Below, one piece after another: positions 7,509 to 15,589 of a stretch of 17,511 nucleotides of DNA. The position numbers and the translations under genes are program-made. Each line of letters opens with the position of its first letter. Positions within the stretch are counted from its first letter, which is position 1. Under the pieces are notes generated by a model. It worked only from the letters and a program-made list of their open reading frames with translations. It ran no database searches and had not been told where the DNA came from. This DNA comes from Victivallales bacterium (GTDB lineage: Bacteria > Verrucomicrobiota > Lentisphaeria > Oligosphaerales > Oligosphaeraceae), in the NCBI GenBank assembly GCA_017431185.1, contig JAFRLP010000484.1, positions 1 through 17,511 on the forward strand, read 5' to 3'.

Positions 7509-9854
7509 TCACCTCGATTGACTTTTCTTCACAATGACTGCCACATGGTCGCCAGGCATGCGCAGTTCGTAAGCATTCTGGCCATTCTCCTGAATCCTTC
7601 TTGACATTTCCCCTGCGGGGCGTCCGGCTCCGTCGAAGACGAACACCTCGGCGTCCGAGGAGTCATTCCAGCCGAATCGCCCTGAAACGGAGGTGATGAT
7701 TCTCTCCTCGCCGATGATGTATCCCGGACGCAGCTCCAATGGCGTGAAGGGAAAACAGCATTCGCTCCATTTCCCGCTCCAGGGCAATGCCAGCGCGCCG
7801 CTTTTCAGGCATGTGCGAAAGTGGTTGAACCCCTTTTCCCCCCGCGCATAGTCGAAGCCCAGGGGCGTTGACAGATGCGCCGCCATGAGGCCGGACTCGC
7901 CGACGCCCGCCTCAACGAAATGCATCAGCCTGTGCCTGAGCAATGTCCTGGTGTGGGGAGGAGTGTTGCAAAGCAGTTTCCGTCCTTTGGAATGGAGATA
8001 GTCCAGCATCTGCTCCAGCCATTCGCGTGTCAGTAGGTTGGGGTAGCTGACTTTGCGCAGCACCTCGTTGGTGGACGGGTCGATTTGAACCGAGCACCCA
8101 TCCCACTCCTCGTATGCTGCCGGCGCCGTCACGCCGACGCTAACTTCGTCCAAATAGACATGGCATCCCAGTTTCTCGACGATGTGGCGGTAGGTCTCCG
8201 CCAGCGCCTTCCCGTACGAATTGGCCACCGTGGGCACGTAGCGCATCTCAATCGACTTTTCGGACAGGAGGCGGCTGGTCTGGTCGAGCGCTTCGCTGTC
8301 CGTGTATTTTCCCCTGTTCCCCACTTCCGTGCAGAGGTTTTTGTGCAGATAGGCGTACACTTCCACCTGCGGGGCATATTTTCGGAATGCCTCCGCCATG
8401 TTGGCGGTCATGTCGCACCACCAGGTGAAATGGGGAATGGCGGTCCCGTGTCCCAGGCGGGGCGTCTCCCGTTTGTTTTCTTTCGCCGAATAGTCGGCTG
8501 CGACATGGGTTTTCACAATCCTCACGGGGTGATTGGCCAGGAACTGCCTCACGGTGCTTTCCGGGACAGGTTTCCTGACCCAGCGCTGTATGTTCTGCCA
8601 GACGTCCTTGCCTGACCCGAAATAGGGGTACTCCTGGGGACCGGTCCAGGTGAAGGAAAGTCCCCAGTCACGCCTGACCAGATTGATGAAATCGTAGTAG
8701 TCGGACGCAGGAAGCCGGTAGATGCTCCATTCCAGGGTCTGCTGCCCGTTCGGGGGGATTCCCAATTCATGCTCGATGAATCCGATTTCGGAGTCGTCGC
8801 AGAAAAAGCCGGAATGGACTCGCAGTATGTCATCCTCCACGACAATTCCCACCGAATTCTTTTCCATGCGGGCGAAGACGGTTGGATTTGCCGGGCAATT
8901 CGCGTATTTCAGGAAATTCTTCACCCCTGACCGGAGAAGTTCTGCTGGCGGCGCCTCCAGTTTCAGGCTGTTCTCAAGTCTGACACCCACAAGTTTGTCT
9001 GTCCTGTTCCTGAAGGTGTCAGTGATGTGCAGGGCGCTGTTTCGTGCCTCGATGCGTCTCACCAGGATGTAGTCTGGCGTCTCATGGAGTTGCTCGAACG
9101 GGAGGCTTGCCTCCTTCAGCGTGTCGGGCGTGATGTTCAGGAAATCGCCTCCGGGCACTCCCAGGCGCGTGGTCAGGGGCATTCCGAAAGGCGCCGCTGC
9201 CCGATTGTCGCCCTGTTTGAGGGACGGTGCGCAGAAAGGCAGTTCCCTCAATGTGCAGTCCGGCAGGGGGCCGTCGGGGGCAGGGGCGACCTTTGGCTCA
9301 TTGATTCGCGGCATCGTGTGCTCGTCAATCTCCACGCGGACATCTCTGAACACAACCGGGACAGTGTATTGCGGGATGATGGTGACCGTGTTCTCCTGGC
9401 CGTGTATGGTCAATCCGGAAAGGTCGAGGACAAAGGCGAAAGGCTCCTGCTCCGCCTCGTAGAATCCGTAGATGAAATCCTCCCTTTTCTTAATCTGGTC
9501 GGAGAAGTCAGGTGAATACACCACGTTCCATCGGTTGAGGTCTGGCCGCGACCATGTGGTGCCACCGCCATTGCGGGTCTTGAAGGCGAGGGGCTTGTTC
9601 AGCAGCCGCACGCCGTTCACGTCCCGCCCGTTGACGAATATCTTCATGCCGAATGTGTAGCCGCTCAAGGACGGCCATTCGAAGCGCGCCGTCAGATGAA
9701 GGCGTATCTGTCGGCTCTCCGCATCGTTCACGGGAAAGACAAGTTCCTTCCTGTCATCTTTGGTCATGCGGACACAGGAGTCGAACCGATATGTCTCCTT
9801 GGCGGCGGAAATCACGGCAAGCATGGAAATCAGCAATGTCGATATGGTTCTCAT
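7509..9854 (-). CDS. Large secreted hydrolase-like protein, family not recognised
   Basis: 781 residues with a signal peptide: MRTISTLLISMLAVISAA, likely cleaved after residue 18, though the N-terminal charge is low. Residues 20-180 and 230-380 look beta-rich, like accessory jelly-roll domains. About 440-700 alternates predicted strands and helices like a TIM barrel: RIVKTHVAADY, VEVYAYLHKN and CHVYLDEVSVG, where D569-E570 at a strand end could be catalytic. The C-terminus (PFTPLELRPGYIIGEERIITSVSGRFGWNDSS is split across 700-740) resembles conserved tails of uncharacterised proteins I associate with this phylum. It starts 9 bp after the prepilin-like gene and ends 4 bp before the GRE gene, with a GAGGTG ribosome binding site, so it belongs to the operon. 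It is probably exported to act on a polymer or glycoside. This is inference from fold impression and context; no CAZy family is assigned. Confidence 0.6.
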   Translation of the reverse strand: MRTISTLLISMLAVISAAKETYRFDSCVRMTKDDRKELVFPVNDAESRQIRLHLTARFEWPSLSGYTFGMKIFVNGRDVNGVRLLNKPLAFKTRNGGGTTWSRPDLNRWNVVYSPDFSDQIKKREDFIYGFYEAEQEPFAFVLDLSGLTIHGQENTVTIIPQYTVPVVFRDVRVEIDEHTMPRINEPKVAPAPDGPLPDCTLRELPFCAPSLKQGDNRAAAPFGMPLTTRLGVPGGDFLNITPDTLKEASLPFEQLHETPDYILVRRIEARNSALHITDTFRNRTDKLVGVRLENSLKLEAPPAELLRSGVKNFLKYANCPANPTVFARMEKNSVGIVVEDDILRVHSGFFCDDSEIGFIEHELGIPPNGQQTLEWSIYRLPASDYYDFINLVRRDWGLSFTWTGPQEYPYFGSGKDVWQNIQRWVRKPVPESTVRQFLANHPVRIVKTHVAADYSAKENKRETPRLGHGTAIPHFTWWCDMTANMAEAFRKYAPQVEVYAYLHKNLCTEVGNRGKYTDSEALDQTSRLLSEKSIEMRYVPTVANSYGKALAETYRHIVEKLGCHVYLDEVSVGVTAPAAYEEWDGCSVQIDPSTNEVLRKVSYPNLLTREWLEQMLDYLHSKGRKLLCNTPPHTRTLLRHRLMHFVEAGVGESGLMAAHLSTPLGFDYARGEKGFNHFRTCLKSGALALPWSGKWSECCFPFTPLELRPGYIIGEERIITSVSGRFGWNDSSDAEVFVFDGAGRPAGEMSRRIQENGQNAYELRMPGDHVAVIVKKSQSR

Positions 9855-9863
9855 GGCTTCACC

Positions 9864-10583
9864 TCACGCACCTGGTTCCTGGGCTGGAAGCTGGGAGAGC
9901 GTCGCCTCCCAGTATTCGTCGCCGTTCATTGCCTCCTCGGCGAGTGATTCCACATGCCCGTCCCAGAACAGTGACCCGCCTTTTTTGCCGTGCAGGGCAT
10001 AGAAGCTCACAAAATACTGGTTGGTCGGGTAGGAGGCTTTCAGGACTTTCCATTGGTACAGGTACCAGCAGCGGTTGGCGTATCTTCTGATTGGATAGTA
10101 GTTTGCCACATCCAAGGTCTCCGTGAACATCCTGGACGGCGACAGGACAGTGGACTCCCTCAGGCATCTCCTGTCCGTGCCTGTGCTGCCGGCAAAGTAT
10201 TTCCCCAGGCAGGATGAGGTCAATGGCGCATCCGAAAAAGAAGCCAGGGACGGGCAGATGAGCAGTTTGTTGCCTTGAGGAAAATAGTTCAGGTCCTTCA
10301 TGCGCTGGTGCCAAATGACGCCCTGTGGCAGCGCTGAAATCATAATGCCCTGGCTGTCCTGGACATATATGGCGATGGCAAGCCCCACCTGCCTGTTCTG
10401 GGAGCGGCAGCTGATGTCCCTTGCCTTCTCCCTTGCCTTGCTCAACGCCGGCAGCAGCATCGAGGCGAGCACGGCGATGATGGCGATGACGACCAGCAAT
10501 TCAATCAGGGTGAATGCATGGGGCGCAGGTGTGCTGGCTGCATCGGCGAATGAGAATCCAGTCAACCATTTCTGTCTCTTCAT
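9864..10583 (-). CDS. Prepilin-type protein with H-x9-DG C-terminal motif
   Basis: 239 residues, ATG preceded by GAGGAG. A type IV prepilin/pseudopilin signal follows a 23-residue leader: A23-F24-TLIE with E28 at the +5 position and a hydrophobic helix ([19 protein letters not shown]), then the usual KAREKAR. The leader ends in Ala, not the commonest Gly. Near the C-terminus, [12 protein letters not shown] is the H-x9-DG motif shared by the very large prepilin-like paralogue families of Lentisphaerota and Planctomycetes. After peptidase cleavage it would sit in the inner membrane with a periplasmic or extracellular head. Its place between two glycosidase-like genes suggests a surface or type II secretion-like part in handling the same substrate, but no direct role is known. 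Four Cys residues in the head could form disulfides. Confidence 0.88.
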   Translation of the reverse strand: MKRQKWLTGFSFADAASTPAPHAFTLIELLVVIAIIAVLASMLLPALSKAREKARDISCRSQNRQVGLAIAIYVQDSQGIMISALPQGVIWHQRMKDLNYFPQGNKLLICPSLASFSDAPLTSSCLGKYFAGSTGTDRRCLRESTVLSPSRMFTETLDVANYYPIRRYANRCWYLYQWKVLKASYPTNQYFVSFYALHGKKGGSLFWDGHVESLAEEAMNGDEYWEATLSQLPAQEPGA

Positions 10584-10641
10584 TTTTTTTGCTCCTCAAT
10601 TTGTAACTTGGGAAAGCACACGCCTGGAATTCTGCAACTCC

Positions 10642-12684
10642 TTAGCCTTCCACTATCTCAATGATTTTCCAAAGGGAGTCCATCCGCATTGGAATCTCAA
10701 CGGCTCCGTTCTCCACAGCGGCCTTTTCCGTTTCCCTGCCATTGATGCGAACGAGGACGTTTTTAGACCTGACCCTGCATTTGAGCCGCAAAGGGTACAC
10801 GGGCTGCGGCGCGACGATTTTCTCGGAATAGACGGTGCGCGCCAGATGCGTCTGCCGTCCTCCGTGGTTCAGGAGGACATGGAGGCGACCTCCGCCCGGA
10901 CAGCGGTAGGATGCCATTTCCACATTGCCGCCCTCGCTTTCCAGCCATGCGCGGGACTCGGGGAAGATGCGCCTCAGCAGAAGGCGTGTCCACCTCAACT
11001 GGTCGGGATGTCCGGCCAGGTAGTCGGTGAACAGCGGGGCGTTGAGGAAATAGACGTCCCCCCGCCCATGGCGGTTGTGGGTGAGCAGAGGCACATTCCA
11101 CTGTTCGACTGCGGACGAGTTGTATCCCGCGCCCATGCGCGACAGGTCGTACTGGGGATGCCCGAACAATTCGGCCTTCGCCGTTGAAAGCGAAATCCTG
11201 AATACATCGCCCTCCACCAGGGGACGTTCCGTGTCGGCGGGACGCTCGTTCCCCCAGTCGGGCAGATAGACGCAGGGTTGGCATGGCGTCCCCTCGACAG
11301 CCGAAATGCCCATGAAGTCAGGAATCCCGCCGTCGGCCAGGACAGGCAGGTGCTCCGTGAACAGGACCTTTCCCCCAGCCTCCACAAATTCGCGGATGGA
11401 TTTTTCCACATTGTCCTTCATCCATTTCAGGGTGGGGACTATCAGCAGCCGTCCTGGCCGAAGGTGCTTTTCCAGAAGCAGTTCAGGGGCTATTGTGAAA
11501 TTGGCGCCGCAGTCAACCATCATCCGATAGAGTCCCAGGTAGCCGATGACATCCCTTTCCATGAGCGCATCGTCCCCATGGCGCCAGCCAATCCCTTCCC
11601 CGAATCGTCCGTCCAGGTAGGTCTGGGAAATGAGGCAGACGATGTCGGAGTCCCTCTCGGCGGAGTCCGGGATGAGCGCGTTCATCTCCCGCCAGATGCC
11701 TCCCGCCGTTTTGATGGCACGGGCGGAGCCAGGTGCCAGCGAACAGTCAGGGTGCATGCGGTCACCCAGGCAGACCCTGGCGCCGTACATCAGGATGGAC
11801 GCGCATTTGTACTGAAGCGTCAGGTCATCCAGACCGGAGCGGTCGCCCCAGCCGCGGGCGAAGCGCTCGATGAAGACGTCGCCCTTTTGGGGAAGCGCAC
11901 CCGTATAGTTTGCAAACAGCGTGGTGAGCGGGTAGGCGGCCAGCGGGTCGCAGGATATGCCGCCTTCGTCATTCACTCCAGGCCAGTCCACATTCTGCCC
12001 GAAGGGGCCGCCAATGTGGTTGAAGACGACTTTGGCGTCGGGTCGCAGGGCGTGAATTTCGCGGCGGATGTCCGTGATGAGGCCCCGTATGCGGTCGGAA
12101 AGGAAATGTCCGTATCTTGTCCAATACCCGACATCCTCCGGTGTCTCCTCTGGCGCGCGCAGCGCTTCGCCGGTCGCCTGTCGGAACTGCTCCCTGCATG
12201 CGTCGCAGCAGCAATAGTTGAAGCATCCGGTCGGGTCAAAGAACATGCCGTCAACACCGTTTGCGGAGAAAACCTCCTTTATCAGAGGAAGGAGATATTC
12301 TCTGTAGCAGGGGCCGAATACGCATATCTCCGCGTAGTGGTCTTCCGTCAGCAGCGTCTTTCCCGGCGCGGAGTATTTTCGGTATTCAGGGTGGCGTCGG
12401 GCTGCCTCCCCGTCCATTCCGATATTGAAATACGCAATTGATTTCATTCCCCTTTTGTGCAGGGCGTCCGTCATCCCCTTGGTGAGGTTCACCTTGAGCC
12501 TTGGGTGCGGCACTCCGACATTGGTTGGATAAAAGCAGAAGCCAGTATGGTCTTTCGCGAAGACTATCGCCTCCTCTCCCCCGACGTCGGCCAGGGCCTG
12601 GACGGCGCCCTCCATGTCGGGGCTTTCGCCAATTCGCGAGCCGGAGCGGCTCTGCATGCCATAACTCCAGGTGATGGGTCTCAT
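10642..12684 (-). CDS. Cytoplasmic GHL6-type glycoside hydrolase with GATase-like domain
   Basis: 680 residues from the ATG at 12684, chosen because GGAG precedes it at good spacing; an in-frame ATG 24 codons upstream lies in the promoter and lacks this. The first 300 residues form a TIM barrel like the 'hypothetical glycosyl hydrolase 6' group (Pfam GHL6): KSIAYFNIGMDGEAARRHPEYR (82-102, split as SIAYFNIG then HPEYR) and VDGMFFDP (144-151, D150 a candidate catalytic residue). A cysteine cluster follows (C154, C158-160, C163). A middle domain (RLLIVPTLKWM then EFVEAGGKVLFTEH) resembles the flavodoxin-like trimerisation domain of GH42 beta-galactosidases. A beta-rich C-terminus ends the protein. 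No signal peptide, so it probably cleaves an imported oligosaccharide. It is the first gene of the operon, divergent from the AraC gene. Confidence 0.75.
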   Translation of the reverse strand: MRPITWSYGMQSRSGSRIGESPDMEGAVQALADVGGEEAIVFAKDHTGFCFYPTNVGVPHPRLKVNLTKGMTDALHKRGMKSIAYFNIGMDGEAARRHPEYRKYSAPGKTLLTEDHYAEICVFGPCYREYLLPLIKEVFSANGVDGMFFDPTGCFNYCCCDACREQFRQATGEALRAPEETPEDVGYWTRYGHFLSDRIRGLITDIRREIHALRPDAKVVFNHIGGPFGQNVDWPGVNDEGGISCDPLAAYPLTTLFANYTGALPQKGDVFIERFARGWGDRSGLDDLTLQYKCASILMYGARVCLGDRMHPDCSLAPGSARAIKTAGGIWREMNALIPDSAERDSDIVCLISQTYLDGRFGEGIGWRHGDDALMERDVIGYLGLYRMMVDCGANFTIAPELLLEKHLRPGRLLIVPTLKWMKDNVEKSIREFVEAGGKVLFTEHLPVLADGGIPDFMGISAVEGTPCQPCVYLPDWGNERPADTERPLVEGDVFRISLSTAKAELFGHPQYDLSRMGAGYNSSAVEQWNVPLLTHNRHGRGDVYFLNAPLFTDYLAGHPDQLRWTRLLLRRIFPESRAWLESEGGNVEMASYRCPGGGRLHVLLNHGGRQTHLARTVYSEKIVAPQPVYPLRLKCRVRSKNVLVRINGRETEKAAVENGAVEIPMRMDSLWKIIEIVEG

Positions 12685-12727
12685 GTTTTTTTTCTCCTTA
12701 AAACAAGTTTTTTCAAATGATGTGGAT

Positions 12728-12756
12728 AATATAGTTTGTAAAATCAAAAGTTTCAA
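12728..12756 (-). promoter_or_regulatory. Promoter of the six-gene catabolic operon
   Basis: On the minus strand TTGAAA (12756-12751) and TATATT (12733-12728) are 17 bp apart, a good sigma70-type match. Transcription would begin near 12720, some 35 bp before the GHL6-type gene. It overlaps the divergent promoter, so the AraC regulator probably controls both. Confidence 0.55.
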
Positions 12757-12764
12757 TGTAAATT
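12736..12764 (+). promoter_or_regulatory. Promoter of the divergent AraC regulator
   Basis: TTGTAA (12736-12741) and TAAATT (12759-12764) with 17 bp spacing, in an AT-rich 122-bp intergenic region that contrasts with the GC-rich genes. It is weaker than the opposing promoter. I did not find a clear pair of operator repeats. Confidence 0.4.
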
Positions 12765-12806
12765 ATATGCCGATTTTGGCAAATAGTTCTGAAAACGGAG
12801 AAATGA

Positions 12807-13721
12807 ATGAAAATCATACAAGACGACTCCATGTTGATGGAGCGCTTTGCCGACGCAGCCAGCCTGATTCCCAGGGGCAAGGCGTATGCCACAAGAATCA
12901 ATGCGGACTTTGGCAAATGCGACTATGCGGCCGCGCCCTCGTTCTATTCAGGGTACATGCTGTATGCCGACATCGTCAACCAATACCATCTGCGCAAAAA
13001 GCATTTTGGCGCCATCCTTCATCCGGACTTTCTTTCCCTGCGGTATGTCGCCAGTGGAAGCCAGTACGTCCGATGCAACGGGAAGACGTTCCTGGCGGAA
13101 AGCAAGGACATCATGCTGATTCCGCCCCGCTGCAGTTATTTCTACGCGACGGGGCCGGAAGGCTATTGCTTCCAGCGTTCCATCACGATGAAGGGGTGCT
13201 TCATGGCCCAACTGCTGGAGCGGCTTGGGCTTGTGGGCGATTTCTGCATAACGCTCTCAAGTGCATATTTCTATTTCCAAATGCACGACCGTCTGAAAGG
13301 CATTCTGAAAAAGGGTTCCTTGGAGGACTGTGAGGAAAACCAGGCCATCTGCCTTTTCCTGCTCCAGAAACTTGCCAACCTTCACACGCGCATGGATGTC
13401 CCTGAACTGCTCATGCGCACCAGACAGTACATCGAGCAGAATTTGGACAAGCCGCTCTCGCTGGAGCAGATATCGTCTGTCTTCAAACGGAGCGCCTCCA
13501 CTTTGAACGGGCTTTTCAGAAGGCATCTGGCGACCTCCATCCACCAGTACATCATATCAAGGCGGATGGACAATGCGTATCGGATGCTGCGCTCCGGAAA
13601 GTACTCCGTCAAGGAGATTGCCTTCTTGAACGGCTTTTCCTCCCTGTCCAATTTCTCCACCGAATTTCGGAAATACCATGGCAAAAACCCCCGTGCCTGC
13701 CAGGCTGGCATATTGATGTGA
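12807..13721 (+). CDS. AraC-family transcriptional regulator
   Basis: 304 residues; GGAG (12797-12800) lies 6 nt before this ATG, whereas an ATG at 12803 is out of frame. Residues 70-125 look like the cupin-type sensor of AraC proteins (SLRYVASGSQYVRCNGK then IMLIPPRCSYFYATG). The C-terminal 200-300 is a double helix-turn-helix: LSLEQISSVFKRSASTLNGL for the first and VKEIAFLNGFSSLSNFSTEF for the second, with the family signature ending RKYHGKNP. It is transcribed away from the GHL6-type gene from a shared control region, which is the usual layout for a local activator. It probably senses a sugar or degradation product and turns on the GRE operon. The ligand is unknown. Confidence 0.92.
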   Translation: MKIIQDDSMLMERFADAASLIPRGKAYATRINADFGKCDYAAAPSFYSGYMLYADIVNQYHLRKKHFGAILHPDFLSLRYVASGSQYVRCNGKTFLAESKDIMLIPPRCSYFYATGPEGYCFQRSITMKGCFMAQLLERLGLVGDFCITLSSAYFYFQMHDRLKGILKKGSLEDCEENQAICLFLLQKLANLHTRMDVPELLMRTRQYIEQNLDKPLSLEQISSVFKRSASTLNGLFRRHLATSIHQYIISRRMDNAYRMLRSGKYSVKEIAFLNGFSSLSNFSTEFRKYHGKNPRACQAGILM

Positions 13722-13782
13722 GCCAGAAGCGGCCGTCATCCGTCCGAGGCTGACATTGGAGCAGGGCGCGGGAAACGGATGT

Positions 13783-15270
13783 TCACCGCAGGAAATCGAG
13801 ACGGGACTCGCCCCTGGGCGGGGGAACCAGCCGCCAGAGTTGCCAGCCGTTCGGCCATTGTCTTTCCAGCAGAAGCCATGGGGGGGCATCCTCGCGGAGC
13901 GAGGCAAAGGGCTGGGTGTGCCTGGGGAAGAAACGTCCGTCATCAGGCGGGAGCAGGAGATGCAGTTGCTCATCTTTGGCCTGGTTCAGCAGGTCATCCT
14001 GCTGATAGTCGAGCCGTTGCACAAAGCGGCGGCACAGCGGGTCGGGATAGAGTGCGGGCAGACGAATCCCGTAGAGCATGGTGCGGGAATCAGGCCAGTA
14101 CTGGTCTATGAACGCCGTGAGTTCTTCATTTGAGGGATGGTCTAGGGGTGGACTGGCGTTGACAGGCAGACCGACGCTGGCGAATACCCCACAGCAGAGC
14201 AGGGCGGCCAGGCAGGCGGCGGAGTGCGGGACACCCTTGGCAAAGGGGGCCACCAGCGTCAGGCAGCACACTCCCAGCACTGCGATGAGCAGCAAAGGCG
14301 TTCTGGCGGGCGCGGGCATGGCAAGCGCGACGCAGAGCAACTGTCCGACAACCATGCCCACGACGGCGAACAGGAGGCAGGCCGCCGTGGCGGGGCGCTG
14401 CGATTTTCGCAGCAGAATGAACAGCGGCGCCAGCAGCGTGATGGCGGGCAGAACACCAGACAGGCCACCTTGCAGGCGGGAGAGAATCTGCGCTTTGCCG
14501 ACTCCTGATGCCTGGGAGAAAAGCGGACGCAGGGCGAAGAGCGTGTCCCCCATGACCAATCTGTTCCACAGCAGCCAGGTCAGCAGAGCGTAGAGGAGGA
14601 ATGGCCAGAGCAGGGAGGCCGTGCCCGCCGTGGGCAATTGCGCGTCCTTCTGCCTGGCGCGTCTGCCGAAATGCAGTGCAAGCAGCAGTGCCAGGCCAGT
14701 GAGGGCCGCCGTTAGCCCGCACAACGCCAGCAGACCGCAGTGCATGGAGGCCAGCACGTAGTCACGGAGGCGGCCACGGCGTTCGGCCTGTGTGGCATGA
14801 TAGATGGCGGCTGCCAGAAACGGTGCGGCGACCCAACCTGGGTCAAGGGTGAGGAAGGCCTCCCGAAAGCATGGCACCAGCACGGCGATGGCGGCGGGCA
14901 GCGGGGCGGTGAACCAGTCTCGGTGCTTCATCGAGAGGCGAATCAGGCTGACGATGGCCAGCCCTTGCGAGAGGGCGATGAGCATCTGCGGCCCGCTGGT
15001 CTGGAGATATGGGGCGATGAAGTCGCAGGCCACCAGCAGCAGCGTGGGCAGGGGAGGGTAGTCCAGGCTGCCCACGAGGCATTGGCGCCCCCAGTTGTTT
15101 CCCGCCAGCAGGGCCTGCGCGATGGCCTCGTGGACGCCCATGTCGGCGGTCATGCGGTGCGGAAGCATGGACAGGAATATCAGGAGACCGCAGTAGGCGG
15201 CGAAAGTCACCCATTTCCTTTCCAGGCTATGACCGAAGTTCGCCGAATATGGATTGCAATGCTCAGGCAT
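13783..15270 (-). CDS. Multi-pass membrane protein, GT-C glycosyltransferase-like
   Basis: About 495 residues from the ATG at 15270; an open frame continues 29 codons upstream, and a GTG at 15210 preceded by GAAAGGAAAT is another possible start. No strong ribosome binding site precedes 15270. There are roughly ten hydrophobic segments, a short charged N-terminus and a soluble C-terminal tail of about 120 residues. Features recalling GT-C (ArnT/PMT-like, GT39/GT83) enzymes are MTADMGVHEAIAQALLAGN after the first membrane segment and SLDYPPLPTLLLVA before the next. These proteins use lipid-linked sugars to glycosylate lipids, proteins or wall polymers on the outer face of the membrane. It converges with the AraC gene with a 61-bp gap holding no clear terminator. 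The 5' end abuts the suspected junction, so the true start may be lost. The membrane call is sure; glycosyltransferase is tentative. Confidence 0.65.
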   Translation of the reverse strand: MPEHCNPYSANFGHSLERKWVTFAAYCGLLIFLSMLPHRMTADMGVHEAIAQALLAGNNWGRQCLVGSLDYPPLPTLLLVACDFIAPYLQTSGPQMLIALSQGLAIVSLIRLSMKHRDWFTAPLPAAIAVLVPCFREAFLTLDPGWVAAPFLAAAIYHATQAERRGRLRDYVLASMHCGLLALCGLTAALTGLALLLALHFGRRARQKDAQLPTAGTASLLWPFLLYALLTWLLWNRLVMGDTLFALRPLFSQASGVGKAQILSRLQGGLSGVLPAITLLAPLFILLRKSQRPATAACLLFAVVGMVVGQLLCVALAMPAPARTPLLLIAVLGVCCLTLVAPFAKGVPHSAACLAALLCCGVFASVGLPVNASPPLDHPSNEELTAFIDQYWPDSRTMLYGIRLPALYPDPLCRRFVQRLDYQQDDLLNQAKDEQLHLLLPPDDGRFFPRHTQPFASLREDAPPWLLLERQWPNGWQLWRLVPPPRGESRLDFLR

Positions 15271-15307
15271 GGAATGAAGCCATTGCTGGCTATTTGGGAT
15301 TGGCGAA

Positions 15308-15511
15308 ATGCCGTGTCTTCTCCCAGAAATGCGGGGCGTGGAAGAGTTGCAGGTCAATGCCGTCCGGAAGGTCTACCGCGAGGCGCAGTGGTTCTTCGAT
15401 TTCTGCTACGTCGAGAATGCGGAAGGCGCCCACAACTCCGAACTGGCGTTCCACTGCCTGGACGTTTCGGAGGAGAAGATCACGGAAGGCATGGGCCTCC
15501 TCGGCGCGTAA
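15308..15511 (+). pseudogene. nrfA: C-terminal fragment of cytochrome c nitrite reductase NrfA
   Basis: The last 60 or so residues match the heme-less C-terminal helices of the pentaheme ammonia-forming nitrite reductase: VRKVYREAQWFFDFCYVEN then AEGAHNSELAFHCLD, corresponding to the conserved AQW-W/F-D and EN-xGxHN segments. Nothing of the five heme sites remains, so about 85% of the enzyme is missing. The frame stays open back to 15278, but the recognisable NrfA sequence begins only near 15335 (GVEELQVN). It is followed by resB and ccsA, the usual partners for heme attachment to NrfA. The truncation has no IS next to it and overlaps the upstream end of the minus-strand membrane gene. It is therefore either a deletion scar or an artificial contig join. 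Confidence 0.75.
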
Positions 15512-15536
15512 TACTTTTACAGCAGGAAATCTTTTG

Positions 15537-15569
15537 GCACGGCAAAGATCCGACGGGTCTTTGTCGTGC
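15537..15569 (+). other. Strong hairpin in the nrfA-resB gap
   Basis: GCACGGCAAAGA (15537-15548) pairs with TCTTTGTCGTGC (15558-15569) over 12 bp with one G-U, and a 9-nt loop. CTTTT (15531-15535) and AAAAG (15576-15580) could extend it. There is no T-run after it, so it is not a normal terminator. It ends 20 bp before the resB start and could act in mRNA processing or in lowering resB expression relative to nrfA. Confidence 0.5.
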
Positions 15570-15589
15570 GTTCGTAAAAGAGAGCTTTT

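Noticed and set aside
11278..12441. 387-codon plus-strand open frame
   Set aside because: Antisense to the GHL6-type glycosidase, with no recognisable motif.
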